From Ga0077555 sp963741565 (GTDB lineage: Bacteria; Pseudomonadota; Alphaproteobacteria; Rhizobiales; Hyphomicrobiaceae), in contig CAVUIK010000010.1 of NCBI GenBank assembly GCA_963741565.1, positions 124,001 through 188,000 on the forward strand: DNA of 64,000 nt. The letters run 5' to 3'. Below are positions 18,211-31,715 of this stretch, one piece after another. How positions within the stretch are numbered: position 1 is the stretch's first letter; each line of letters starts with the position of its first letter. The position numbers and the translations under genes are program-made. The notes beneath the pieces were generated by a model, which worked only from the letters and a program-made list of their open reading frames with translations, did no database searches and was not told the DNA's origin.

Positions 18211-18549
18211 CTACAAGGGGCTCATACGACCGAGCTTCGGCAACGGCTTGCCCTTGTTGCCGGCTGGCACATCTCCGGCGTCGTGAACATGCACCATCAG
18301 CAGCTCCTGATAGCGCGTCGTGTATTGCTGGTTGACCTCGACGCGAAACTGGGTCGCGCCGGCCGGCGGGTCAACGAGCGCTGTCTCGACCTCACCGCGC
18401 AGCCCGAACAACGATCGCCCGCCCGCAAACCCGATGAACACGATATCGCCCGTCGGGTTGGCCAGCTGGAACACGCCGAGCTGGCCGGAGAGCTTCTTCA
18501 CGTTCTCCGGGTTGAGCGGCACCCAGGGCTTGATCATTCGAATAGGCAT
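18211..18549 (-). CDS. Small conserved protein with GIY-YIG-like pattern
   Basis: From the ATG at 18549 the product has 112 residues. The core reads LGVFQLANPTGDIVFIGFAGG followed by SLFGLRGEV, which resembles the first strands of GIY-YIG nuclease domains (G-v-Y-x-L, then vxYIG, then an Arg helix), though the second Tyr is Phe here. The C-terminal part, QFRVEVNQQYTTRYQELLMVH, is well conserved in proteins I recall from other proteobacteria with no assigned role. The frame also extends to 18618, but the extension is Arg-rich; a Met five codons in is another possible start. It lies 69 bases after the hydroxyacid dehydrogenase. Confidence 0.65.
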   Translation of the reverse strand: MPIRMIKPWVPLNPENVKKLSGQLGVFQLANPTGDIVFIGFAGGRSLFGLRGEVETALVDPPAGATQFRVEVNQQYTTRYQELLMVHVHDAGDVPAGNKGKPLPKLGRMSPL

Positions 18550-18618
18550 GGCCGGTGGTTCCGATCGAGGCATGCGGGCATTTGGTCGCCAGGAGTATCG
18601 ATCGCGCCGCCGAACCAC

Positions 18619-19611
18619 TCAAGCGGTCTTATCGCGCCGGTGCGACAGCACATCAGGATTGATCACGTTGATCGGCGTTCCGGCGGCGTAGGCCGTGATT
18701 TGGTCAAAAATGTCCGTGAATTGCAGCTCATACTCATCGCGGGTCACATAGCCGATATGCGGGGTTGCGACGACCTGCGGCAGGTTGAGCAATGGGTCGC
18801 GGGCATCGCGCAGCGGCTCGTCCTCGAACACATCGACTGCGGCCATCCCGGGCCGGCCAGCCTTCAGTCCTTCGACCAGCGCCGCTGGCGCGATCAACGG
18901 CGCCCGGCTGGTATTGACCAGCAAAGCCGATGGCTTCATTCGCGCCAGATCGTCCGCCGTCACGATATGCCGTGTTGCAGGCACCAGACGCATATGGAGC
19001 GAAAGCACATCACAACGCTCGAAGAATGCGTCTTTGCTTGGCGCGACCTCGTATCCGTCCGCGCGGGCCTGATCCTGCGTTGCCGGGCGTGACCAGACCA
19101 GGACGTTCATACCAAATGCCCGGCCGTAGCCCGCGACCGCCTTGCCGATCCGGCCATAGCCGTAGATGCCGAGTGTCTTCTCGCGCACTGAATGACCGAC
19201 GCCGATCTGCCAGTTGCCGGCCTTGAGCGCCGCCATCTGCTGCGGGATCTGGCGCATCGCTGCGAGGATCAAGCCAAATGTCAACTCAGCCGCCGCATAG
19301 GACGGCGTTCCCGGGTGCTGGGACGACGACACCACAATCCCGAGCCGCGTGCAGGTCTCCACGTCGATGTGGGGATAGACGCTGCGCTGGCTGATCAACC
19401 GCAGCTTCGGCAGGCGTTCAAGCAGCGGCGTGCGGATCTTGGTGCGTTCCCGAATGAGCACGAGCGCCTCGGCATCCTTCAAGCGGCCGGTCAGCGTGTC
19501 CGTGTCCTGCGCATGATCGTTCCAGACGGTCACCTCGTGCCCACTGAGCTTGGCAAAGCAGGGCAGTGTGCGCAGCGTGTCGAAATAATCGTCCAGAACC
19601 GCGATTTTCAT
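18619..19611 (-). CDS. D-isomer-specific 2-hydroxyacid dehydrogenase
   Basis: The 330-residue protein belongs to the D-2-hydroxyacid dehydrogenase superfamily. The NAD-binding loop is LGIYGYGRIGKAVAGYG at about residues 145-161. The catalytic Arg lies in VNTSRAPLI, the Glu in DVFEDEPL, and the His in VATPHIGYV. It interconverts 2-keto and D-2-hydroxy acids; the substrate is unknown. Its ATG overlaps the stop of the upstream small gene by four bases (19608-19611), so translation is probably coupled. It belongs to the leftward catabolic block. Confidence 0.92.
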   Translation of the reverse strand: MKIAVLDDYFDTLRTLPCFAKLSGHEVTVWNDHAQDTDTLTGRLKDAEALVLIRERTKIRTPLLERLPKLRLISQRSVYPHIDVETCTRLGIVVSSSQHPGTPSYAAAELTFGLILAAMRQIPQQMAALKAGNWQIGVGHSVREKTLGIYGYGRIGKAVAGYGRAFGMNVLVWSRPATQDQARADGYEVAPSKDAFFERCDVLSLHMRLVPATRHIVTADDLARMKPSALLVNTSRAPLIAPAALVEGLKAGRPGMAAVDVFEDEPLRDARDPLLNLPQVVATPHIGYVTRDEYELQFTDIFDQITAYAAGTPINVINPDVLSHRRDKTA

Positions 19612-19910
19612 TCTCTGCCCGCGATCGTCGCGAGATCATCGACCTCGATCACCTCCGTCGTTGCGCCGGACGACGCAAGCAATCGCCCGGCAGCCGCACG
19701 CCGGGGATCACCCCGATATCGATCGAGCCCGTCGCGCGACCCAAAACTCACGACGTGCACCTCCACCGTTCCGTCCTTGCTTCGCAGGCGCCGCTCGAGG
19801 CGCCCGCCATGATCCGCCAGCAACGGCAGCACTAAATCCTCATAGGCGGCAAAATCGGCGAGACCCTCCGGCCGAATTCTAGCAATCATCGCGAGCGTCA
19901 CCGTAGCCAT
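19608..19910 (-). CDS. Small ABM/DUF1330-like protein
   Basis: The 100-residue protein starts at the ATG at 19910; upstream in-frame codons are rejected as they lack family character. The sequence ATVTLAMIARIRPEGLADF, then YEDLVLPLLADHGGRLERRL and EVHVVSFGSRDGLDRYRGDP, follows the ferredoxin-like fold of antibiotic-biosynthesis-monooxygenase or DUF1330 proteins. These are small monooxygenases, isomerases or decyclases of uncertain substrate. The gene overlaps the hydroxyacid dehydrogenase by four bases and starts 13 bases after the hydrolase gene. Confidence 0.7.
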   Translation of the reverse strand: MATVTLAMIARIRPEGLADFAAYEDLVLPLLADHGGRLERRLRSKDGTVEVHVVSFGSRDGLDRYRGDPRRAAAGRLLASSGATTEVIEVDDLATIAGRE

Positions 19911-19923
19911 CCCGTTCACCCCT

Positions 19924-20760
19924 TTACGACTGGCTTTGCGTTGCGCGCACCGCATCCCCCAGGAACGCAACTACGATTTCAGAATAGCGCACCGGGGCCT
20001 GATCGAACATCACATGCGTCGTTTCTGGAATGAGTTCCGAGCGGGCGCCTGGGATCGCGCCAGCTAAGGCCTTGAGCACGACCGGGAGCATGCCTGGCGT
20101 TTTGGCGCCACCGATCAACAGGGTCGGCGTTTTGATGCTGGCAGCTGAGGCGCGCGTGAAGGGCCGGCGCTGTTCGTTCACCTGCCCGATGAGGGTGTGG
20201 GCATTGTCGCGACGCAACTGCTTCGCCGCAGCCGGCCGTTTCGCCCAGGTGCCGGGGCCATCGATGCGATCGACGAATACTGTCAGTCCGCCCTCGACGT
20301 CTCCGGATTTGATCAGCTCGGCCGCCTCGACGATGCTGGCTGTGCGCGCCGCGGATGGCGCCTGCCCTGGCGGCATCAGCGAGGCATCCAATTCGCCGCC
20401 GGGTTCCGCGAGGATCAGTTTCCTCAGGAGGTCTGGCCGCTGCTCGGCCACGCGGAAGGCGATATGACCGCCGCGCGAATGGCCCATCAGGTGGACCGGG
20501 CCAAGCTTCAGGCCGTCGATGAAGGCAATCACGTCGGCAACATGCTGAGGGATCGTGAACCGGCCACCCTTGCCGTCCCAGGCCTCGGGGAAGAAGTGGC
20601 GCAGGCTCGGCACGATCAGGCGATAACGCTTGGAGAGGGGACCGAGCACCGGGTTCCAGCTCCGGAAATCGCCGAGCGAACCGTGGATGCACACCAGCGG
20701 CGCACCTTGCCCCACCGCGATGTAGGGCATGTCGTGATCATTGACGCGCTGATAGAGCAT
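19924..20760 (-). CDS. Alpha/beta-fold hydrolase
   Basis: The 278-residue protein has the alpha/beta hydrolase layout: the oxyanion segment PLVCIHGSLGDFRSW, the nucleophile elbow LMGHSRGGHIA (Ser at about residue 95), and a C-terminal His in IPETTHVMFDQAP. The acid residue is probably an Asp or Glu between them. Substrate is unknown; esters, lactones or thioesters are all possible. It is 42 bases downstream of pccB and part of the same leftward block. Confidence 0.9.
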   Translation of the reverse strand: MLYQRVNDHDMPYIAVGQGAPLVCIHGSLGDFRSWNPVLGPLSKRYRLIVPSLRHFFPEAWDGKGGRFTIPQHVADVIAFIDGLKLGPVHLMGHSRGGHIAFRVAEQRPDLLRKLILAEPGGELDASLMPPGQAPSAARTASIVEAAELIKSGDVEGGLTVFVDRIDGPGTWAKRPAAAKQLRRDNAHTLIGQVNEQRRPFTRASAASIKTPTLLIGGAKTPGMLPVVLKALAGAIPGARSELIPETTHVMFDQAPVRYSEIVVAFLGDAVRATQSQS

Positions 20761-20802
20761 ATTGGGGCCTCGTCGCGATCTCTAAATTGTCCACTCAAGC
20801 CG

Positions 20803-22335
<1,533 letters not shown>

Positions 22336-22426
22336 GGATCCAGCCCGTGATGTGCCCGTGATGTGAACGTCGTACGGGCTCTGTAGCATGGGCTCACGGC
22401 CTCGCAAATGCGGCCTGCGGCTGGGC

Positions 22427-22735
22427 TTAATCGCGCCGACCGCTCAGCAGCCAGACGGCGATTCCAAGGATCAGCAGGACACTGAGAAGGGCTTGGTTGG
22501 CCATCGCCCGAACGCCCCGGGCCAGCGATCGGACGTGGACAAGGGTTTTTGCTGAATGGGCGCGCCCGGGTTTGGCATGCGCCATCGCGCTGTTGTCGCT
22601 GGGCTTGGTGCCCACTGCCGGTATCGAGGCCACGTAGGCGATCGCCAGATGGCATGTCGCTGCCACGATGAGAACTCGTGAGAACTGCCGAAGCGAGGTT
22701 ACCGAAGCACGAGGGATCATGGCGCATTTACTCAT
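22427..22735 (-). CDS. Small membrane protein, function unknown
   Basis: The 102-residue frame (ATG at 22735) has two hydrophobic stretches, VLIVAATCHLAIAYVASI near the N-terminus and LLSVLLILGIAVWLL at the end, with a basic tail GRRD. No family is recognised. It overlaps the preceding membrane-protein gene by eight bases, an arrangement typical of coupled genes. There is no strong ribosome site. It may work with its neighbour; this is inference only. Confidence 0.5.
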   Translation of the reverse strand: MSKCAMIPRASVTSLRQFSRVLIVAATCHLAIAYVASIPAVGTKPSDNSAMAHAKPGRAHSAKTLVHVRSLARGVRAMANQALLSVLLILGIAVWLLSGRRD

Positions 22736-23060
22736 TTAGTGAACGAGGAGATTCGATCGACATCACAGACCGAGTGCTGCTGAGTGGCCGGCTCAGCAGC
22801 AGCGCACCCGCGGCTGCACTGGCGAGCATGGCCAGCCCCGCCACGATGACGATCCGGGGCGGCGCGCCGTCGTGCGCGCACGTGACGGCCAAGTTGAGCG
22901 CAGCGAACAGGCCGCCCGAAAGTGCCGCGAGACCAACCCGGCCAGCCAACCCGCCAAACCGGCGGAAAGTCATGGGCACGATGAGGGCCGCGACCAAGCC
23001 GAAAAGGGCGCCCCGAACAGCGCACATCAGAATGTCGGGACCGAATGCAATTTCCATCAT
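22728..23060 (-). CDS. Membrane protein, function unknown
   Basis: The start is taken as the ATG at 23060, because GGAGG lies six bases before it; an earlier GTG overlaps that ribosome site and is unlikely. The 110-residue product has three hydrophobic segments (AVRGALFGLVAALIVPM, LAALSGGLFAALNLAV, IVIVAGLAMLASAAAGALLL) separated by short basic or polar loops. The family is not recognised. Upstream, 23061-23240, is an AT-rich stretch suited to a promoter for this leftward pair. Confidence 0.6.
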   Translation of the reverse strand: MMEIAFGPDILMCAVRGALFGLVAALIVPMTFRRFGGLAGRVGLAALSGGLFAALNLAVTCAHDGAPPRIVIVAGLAMLASAAAGALLLSRPLSSTRSVMSIESPRSLNE

Positions 23061-23240
23061 GTGAGCCTCCACCTGCGAACCAACCGATTTGAACTATGAT
23101 CAATTATGCCTGTCACTCATATATAAGTCAATCCGTATCGTATTTAAATAGAGCCCTTCACGGACTTGTGTTCGCGCGGCGGGGTTCTCGAACTTGAAAC
23201 AGCGAGCCGACTTCAAGGAGCAGCCGAAGTCCGCACTGGA
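23061..23240. other. AT-rich intergenic stretch
   Basis: This 180-base gap separates the atp12 gene, which ends leftward at 23241, from the two small membrane protein genes. It includes a strikingly AT-rich part around 23090-23150 (for example CATATATAAG and GTATTTAAATAG) in a GC-rich region. It probably holds the leftward promoter of the membrane-protein pair. No clear -35/-10 pair or operator was assigned. Confidence 0.3.
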
Positions 23241-24020
23241 TCAGTCTGCGAGCAGATCGAGCAGTCGGGCAGCTGCCGCCATCTCGATCCATCGCGCTTG
23301 TCGGCGGACGGATGCCTCAGCATCCTCGCCCCAGCTCTCGATCTGCCAGTCTTCGTCAACATGGGCAGTGGCCCAGGCGGCGCCGGCCGTAAGACTCCGA
23401 TCATAGACGGCAAGCGCCAGAACCGCCGACCCGCTGAGCGTGGTCATGACATGCATGGGCGTCAGCCGAAATGCGTCGAGTGGCTCAACAACCGCGCCAA
23501 CTCTGGCCGCAACCGACGCTGGTTGCGCCACGTGCATCAGGCCAGTCGCGATGACGAAGCCGGCGCCGTACCGCTGTCTGGCCCACGTCAGGATGGGATC
23601 CCAGTGCGCCGCCTGCCGATTGACGAGGTTCGTCGGGCGCTCGGCGCGATAGCACAGCAAGTCGCTGCCTGCATATTTGACGATGTCGGCACGAACACTG
23701 GCCTCCCTGCCGGTGACGGCATCGATGGCGGTATTGGCGAGGCGCGTCAGCGGCATGTGCGCTGGATCTATGCGCTCGCCCTGGGCCGACCATTCCTCGC
23801 CCAGGGCGTCTGCGACCGCGCGGGCTGGCAGCGCCAGATCATTTTTCTTGGGTGTTTTTGCGCGACGCCCATCCAGCAGAATGGTGAATTGCCCCGCAGC
23901 CGTCGGTTCGACGGACACATCCTTGTAGAAGCGCTTCGGCAATGGCGTGGCAATTTCCCGTCCGGGGCGGCGCGCGCGCTCACCCGATCCGCTCGATCCG
24001 TTCTGCCCGTTCGTTGTCAT
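23241..24020 (-). CDS. ATP12-family F1-ATPase assembly chaperone
   Basis: The 259-residue protein belongs to the ATP12 family, which in mitochondria protects the F1 alpha subunit during assembly and is shared with alphaproteobacteria. Landmarks are PLPKRFYKDVSVEP, FTILLDGRRAKTPKKNDLALP, EEWSAQGERIDPAHMPLTRLANTAID, and DLLCYRAERPTNL, followed by QAAHWDPIL. The start ATG overlaps the stop of the HAD gene by four bases (ATGA). It is the last gene of a tightly packed leftward operon with crcB, rluC and the HAD phosphatase. Confidence 0.93.
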   Translation of the reverse strand: MTTNGQNGSSGSGERARRPGREIATPLPKRFYKDVSVEPTAAGQFTILLDGRRAKTPKKNDLALPARAVADALGEEWSAQGERIDPAHMPLTRLANTAIDAVTGREASVRADIVKYAGSDLLCYRAERPTNLVNRQAAHWDPILTWARQRYGAGFVIATGLMHVAQPASVAARVGAVVEPLDAFRLTPMHVMTTLSGSAVLALAVYDRSLTAGAAWATAHVDEDWQIESWGEDAEASVRRQARWIEMAAAARLLDLLAD

Positions 24021-24697
24021 CGCGTTCCCGCTTGTGCAGCAAGCCGATCCTCGATCGCCGGCAGCAGCGCGCTGCCATCGGCAACGACAGCATGCGCTCC
24101 CGCGGCGTGCAGGCGCTCGACCGCATGATAGCCCCAGCCGACACCCAGCGCCCCGACGCCCGCATTGCGCGCCATCTCGATGTCGAAGGCCGTATCGCCG
24201 ATCATCACCGTCGCGTCGGGACCGACGCCGGCTTCGGCCATGGCGCGCAGGATCATCGAGGGATGCGGCTTGGACGGGTGGTCATCGGCCGTCTGGATCG
24301 TGAGGAAATGCGCATGCCAGCCCTCGCGATCGAACAGCCGCGTCACGCCGCGCTTGGATTTGCCAGTGGCGATCCCGAGCGTCACGTCATCACGTGCCGC
24401 AAGGGCGGAAATCGTCTCGCGCATACCTGGATAGATGGGCTCGTCCTCGCGGCGCTTCAGCGGACCGTCGATGAACGCGCCACGATAATGTTCCGCCAGA
24501 CGTTGCTGAACAGGCAGAGCGTGCTCACCTGCCAGAACCATAAAGGTCTCCGGCAGCGAGAGCCCCACGCAGCCGAGGGTGCGCGGCACGCTCGGGGAGG
24601 GCAGCCCGACCGTCTCGAACGCGTAGCGCATCGCAGCCGTGATGTTGCTTTGACTGTCGACGAGCGTGCCATCGCAATCGAAGATGACGAGGCTCAT
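24017..24697 (-). CDS. HAD-family phosphatase, phosphoglycolate phosphatase-like
   Basis: The 226-residue protein has the HAD motifs: the nucleophile Asp in VIFDCDGTLVDSQ, motif II in IATGKSKRG, the Lys in HPSKPHPS, and the acidic pair in MIGDTAFDIEMARNAG. The helical cap between residues 20 and 85 fits subclass I. Such enzymes hydrolyse phosphoglycolate or other small phosphates. It overlaps both neighbours by four bases, so the operon is translationally coupled. Confidence 0.92.
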   Translation of the reverse strand: MSLVIFDCDGTLVDSQSNITAAMRYAFETVGLPSPSVPRTLGCVGLSLPETFMVLAGEHALPVQQRLAEHYRGAFIDGPLKRREDEPIYPGMRETISALAARDDVTLGIATGKSKRGVTRLFDREGWHAHFLTIQTADDHPSKPHPSMILRAMAEAGVGPDATVMIGDTAFDIEMARNAGVGALGVGWGYHAVERLHAAGAHAVVADGSALLPAIEDRLAAQAGTR

Positions 24698-25692
24698 TCG
24701 TCACGCTCCATGAAGCGATTCGGATTGAGTCCGAGCAGCTCCCATGTGGTCCGCATGTGCTCCGGCAGCGGCGCCGACACATCGATCTTGGGCGCACCGG
24801 AACGAGGATGGGGGATGATCAACCGGCGGGCATGAAGATGCAGGATCGACTCCATGTTCTCCGCCGGCATGTTCTTGTGGCCGTCGTACTTGTTGTCACC
24901 GACGATCGGGTGCCCGATCAACGCCATGTGTGCGCGAAGCTGATGCTGCCGGCCCGTCACCGGCTTCAGAGAGACCCAGGCCGCCTTCTGCCCGACCCGC
25001 TCGACGACGCTATAATGAGTCGTCGCGTGCATTGCCCGATCCTGCTCGCCAGGCTGCGCCTTTCGCACCCGGTCGCCATCAGGGCCTGACGCTTTGACGA
25101 GCGCGGCCTCGACCTTGCCCTGCGGCGGACGCGGCACGCCGCACACCAACGCCCAATACGTCTTCGCGGCACTCCGCGTCTGGAAGGTGCGACCGAGCTT
25201 TGCTGCGGCGTCGCGCGTCTTGGCGACGAGCAGCACGCCCGTGGTGTCCCGGTCCAGACGATGAACGAGCCGCGGACGCTCGCCATAGTGCTCCGCCAAG
25301 GCGGCAAGCAGGCCGTCGATATGCCGCTTGGTACCGGTCCCACCTTGCACCGCAATGCCGAACGGCTTGTTGAGCACGAGCACATCCTCATCCTCGAACA
25401 ACACCATGCGCGTAATGAAATCGCGATCGGCTTTCGAGACGCTGGCGCTGAGTTTTGGCGGCGGATTTGACTTCGCCGGAACGCGCACGACAGCCGGCAC
25501 ACGGATCTCCTGGCCGGCAGCCAGCCGCAAATTGGCTTCGACGCGCTTCGAATCCACGCGAACCTGGCCGGTGCGCAGCAGCTTTTGCAGATAGCCCTGG
25601 GTAACCGTTGGAAAATGCTGGCGGAACCAGCGGTCCAGCCGCTGCCCGGCATCGCGTTCGTTGATTGTGATCGTTTCGACCGGATTGCTCAT
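24694..25692 (-). CDS. RluC/RluD-type 23S rRNA pseudouridine synthase
   Basis: From the ATG at 25692 the protein has 332 residues. An S4-like RNA-binding domain (RLDRWFRQHFP, LQKLLRTGQVRVD) precedes the catalytic domain with the active-site Asp in RLVHRLDRDTTGVLLVAK, and C-terminal segments TGRQHQLRAHMALIGHPIVGD. These enzymes isomerise uridines in 23S rRNA. The upstream in-frame extension of about 100 codons lies inside crcB in another frame and is rejected. It overlaps crcB and the HAD gene by four bases each. Confidence 0.94.
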   Translation of the reverse strand: MSNPVETITINERDAGQRLDRWFRQHFPTVTQGYLQKLLRTGQVRVDSKRVEANLRLAAGQEIRVPAVVRVPAKSNPPPKLSASVSKADRDFITRMVLFEDEDVLVLNKPFGIAVQGGTGTKRHIDGLLAALAEHYGERPRLVHRLDRDTTGVLLVAKTRDAAAKLGRTFQTRSAAKTYWALVCGVPRPPQGKVEAALVKASGPDGDRVRKAQPGEQDRAMHATTHYSVVERVGQKAAWVSLKPVTGRQHQLRAHMALIGHPIVGDNKYDGHKNMPAENMESILHLHARRLIIPHPRSGAPKIDVSAPLPEHMRTTWELLGLNPNRFMERDE

Positions 25693-26066
25693 CGCACGCT
25701 CACGCGGGCCAGGGCCATCCCGGCGAACAGCGCAGTGACGGACAGAACGACCGACGCGATCATGTAGGCGAAGGCAAGAACGGACTGGCGTTGCATCAGA
25801 TCTGAGACCTCGAATGAAAATGCAGAAAATGTCGTGAAGCCACCAAGAATTCCAGTGGCGAGGAACGTACGCCACGCCGGCGAGCCGCCAAGTGCCGGCA
25901 CGATCCCGGCCACAACCAGCCCCATCATAAACGACCCGACGACATTGACGATCAGCGTCGCCCACGGGAAACCGGGCGTCAGACACTGGGCACAAGCAAC
26001 GTTGACGAGATAGCGGGCACCGGCGCCAATCGCGCCGCCTGCGGCAGCGAGCAGGAAGTGTTGCAT
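25689..26066 (-). CDS. crcB: Fluoride channel CrcB/Fluc
   Basis: The 125-residue protein has four hydrophobic segments and the Fluc landmarks: GGAIGAGARYLVN, the membrane Asn in WATLIVNVVGSFMMG, and the Phe-box region LGGFTTFSAFSFE. Fluc proteins are dual-topology dimers that let fluoride leave the cell. The start at 26066 is chosen from the family N-terminus. It is the first gene of the four-gene overlapping operon. I see no clear fluoride riboswitch in the 90 bases upstream, but one could not be excluded by eye. Confidence 0.93.
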   Translation of the reverse strand: MQHFLLAAAGGAIGAGARYLVNVACAQCLTPGFPWATLIVNVVGSFMMGLVVAGIVPALGGSPAWRTFLATGILGGFTTFSAFSFEVSDLMQRQSVLAFAYMIASVVLSVTALFAGMALARVSVR

Positions 26067-26156
26067 GACGGCGCCTCGTGGTTCCGATGCCGTCGTATAA
26101 CCCTTGGCTCTGGCCAGGAAAAGGGTCACGGCAGCCGGCGGCCAGCGAATGGGCGA

Positions 26157-26723
26157 TTACCGCTTGGGCCGCAACGGGCGAGCCGGCAGCTCGCTAGGCG
26201 GCTCAGCCACCGCCGGCGCACCCTTTTGCCCTGGAACCTGCTTCGATTGCACCACATTGGGTCGAATTGGCCCGCTGCACTCGGTCAACCACATGTCGAA
26301 GACCGGGTGCTCGACGGCGTTCAGGCCCGGACTCTCGGCAAACATCCAGCCAGAAAAGATTCGCTGCTCCTGCCCATCCAGGAGCTTTTCAGTGATCTCG
26401 ACAAAAGACGAGGTCTTGGGCGGCTCGGTCGGCGCGCGTGAATAGCACGCCCGTGGCGTCACTTTCAGGGCGCCGAAGCTGGTCGTTTCGCCGAGCTTCA
26501 CCTCGAGACGGGAGATCCGCGCTGTGACCTTGTCCAGGGCCGCGAACACAGCAACCCCGTTCTCGATCTTCTGGGCCGTGGCGGGCGCAGCGAAGTGAAC
26601 CGCCCCGTAACACATGACGGCCAGCCGACCGAGGCCGTGCAGTACGGACTTGGCCGTCAGAATTGGGCGGTGCCCGGCGATCATGCGCGTTTCCAAAACC
26701 CTTCTTGGCGAAGCTGCAACCAT
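26157..26723 (-). CDS. DUF2155 domain periplasmic protein
   Basis: The DUF2155 core covers about residues 75-150: AVFAALDKVTARISRLEVKL, TSFGALKVTPRACYSRAPTE and QRIFSGWMFAESPGLNAVEHP, ending with WLTEC. The ATG at 26723 has GGAG at eight bases and gives 188 residues, with a signal peptide ending near AAPATAQ. A later ATG at 26684 is possible. The family is alphaproteobacterial and of unknown role. As in other alphaproteobacteria it follows the NDUFA12 gene, 101 bases away. The Pro-rich tail PPSELPARPLRPKR is unstructured. Confidence 0.88.
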   Translation of the reverse strand: MVAASPRRVLETRMIAGHRPILTAKSVLHGLGRLAVMCYGAVHFAAPATAQKIENGVAVFAALDKVTARISRLEVKLGETTSFGALKVTPRACYSRAPTEPPKTSSFVEITEKLLDGQEQRIFSGWMFAESPGLNAVEHPVFDMWLTECSGPIRPNVVQSKQVPGQKGAPAVAEPPSELPARPLRPKR

Positions 26724-26824
26724 CTCGAAAGCTCCAGGAATCGACCACAAAGTGGTCGACGGCGCAACGCCACCCTCAAGATTTGCGTGTGAAAAGCGGC
26801 CCCAACATGACGCGATCGTTGCGC

Positions 26825-27223
26825 CTATTTGGGCTGCCACGCCTTGTAGTCGCCCGTGGCCTTGGGTCGAGCCCCTGCCGCCAAAATCGACCCCGACGGA
26901 CGATAGGCCTCGCTGGTCCCGGTCATGTTGGCGCGGTGCGCCTTTTCCCATGGCCGTGGCTGGTAGGCTTCCTCGGTCGGCGGGACGTCGACGATGTAAT
27001 GCATCCAGGCGTGCCAGTCGGCCGTGATCTTCGAAGCCTCCGCACCGTCCCCAAAGATGACCCACCGACGTGGCACACCGAGCGGACCGATGCCTTTGGA
27101 CTGGACGTAATACCGGTTCCCCATCTCATCCATGCCCACCAGACGCCCGCGCATGGCCGTATAGATGCGATTGGACCAGGTATTGCCGCCCCACCAGCTG
27201 AAGATTTCGCTGAAAATGCCCAT
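26825..27223 (-). CDS. NDUFA12-like complex I accessory subunit
   Basis: The 132-residue protein from the ATG at 27223 matches the alphaproteobacterial homologue of the mitochondrial 17.2-kDa subunit. Landmarks are FSWWGGNTWSNRIYTAMRG, GMDEMGNRYYVQ, GVPRRWVIFGDGAEAS and DWHAWMHYIVDVPPTEE, ending with a PxxxG tail. It is an accessory subunit of NADH:ubiquinone oxidoreductase at the peripheral arm. GGGGAG is close upstream. Core nuo genes are not in this window, which is usual for this gene. It is a good marker of an alphaproteobacterium. Confidence 0.94.
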   Translation of the reverse strand: MGIFSEIFSWWGGNTWSNRIYTAMRGRLVGMDEMGNRYYVQSKGIGPLGVPRRWVIFGDGAEASKITADWHAWMHYIVDVPPTEEAYQPRPWEKAHRANMTGTSEAYRPSGSILAAGARPKATGDYKAWQPK

Positions 27224-27867
27224 TGGCTCCCCATGTTGCCGACGATGCCCAAGTGGCAAGCATTTGCCGCATATGGCATTTGCCAAAGCGACTTGTCCAG
27301 CACCTGCCGGCCCATTGCGTCACCGCACGATGACACCCACTGCGGCAGATCCGCAACGCTCGCCCAAGAAGGACGAGTTGCGTGCGCACAGCATGGCGCA
27401 AAAGCAGGCCAACGTGACGACTTTTTAACAGTTGCCGATTGGCGGCACCCTGTCCGCAACGCCTGAAAATCCATGATATTTGCGACCGTTATCCCGCGGT
27501 TTTCCTTCCGATAGCTGCTTGGATCTACATCTAGTAGGCAGATCTCCGCGATGGCACAAGAACTCGTGACGAAGAGCTCGAATCGCCATAGCTTCACCTC
27601 ATGCAACGCTCGTGTTGCGAGCAGTGCCGATAACGAAAAATGTCACCAATTCGCGCGTCACCTGCGGATAACGGCTGCCTACGTGCCGACCGGTAGCGAG
27701 TGTCAGAAATAACCTGCCGAGTTGGACTGTGGCGTGGCCTGGGCGCGATGTAGGGCGCAGGCGAACAAAATCACCAAGGGATCTTTGCGGGTCGATCGCC
27801 GCTGAACTAGTGCTGTCTTGCGTCTGTTATGTGGATCGACCCCGCCAACCGAGAAACGCGGGGCAAA
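27224..27867. other. Intergenic region upstream of nrdJ
   Basis: This 640-base gap lies between the divergent NDUFA12 gene and nrdJ and must hold both promoters. Short open frames exist on both strands, but none has a recognisable protein, a ribosome site and coding character together. A cobalamin riboswitch was considered because nrdJ needs adenosylcobalamin; no B12-box sequence was recognised. Nothing else was identified. Confidence 0.5.
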
Positions 27868-31581
<3,714 letters not shown>

Positions 31582-31588
31582 GGATAAT

Positions 31589-31619
31589 CCTGGCTCCCTG
31601 CCTATGGGAGGGAGCCAGG
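31589..31619 (+). terminator. Strong hairpin just after nrdJ
   Basis: Eight bases after the nrdJ stop, CCTGGCTCCCT (31589-31599) is the exact reverse complement of AGGGAGCCAGG (31609-31619), with a nine-base loop. The position at the end of a long rightward gene suggests termination. No T-run follows on the plus strand (the next bases are GCCTCCAAAAAA), so it is terminator-like rather than a textbook intrinsic terminator. Confidence 0.55.
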
Positions 31620-31715
31620 GCCTCCAAAAAACGACCAAATTCCGGCGTGAAATCCTAAACTTCGGCGTGGTTGTTGCGCATCGAGTCTGTGCCAGGGTGA
31701 CAGAGATCGCTTGTG

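Noticed and set aside
27500..27867. Possible cobalamin riboswitch before nrdJ
   Set aside because: No B12-box or matching stem sequence was recognised in the upstream region by eye.
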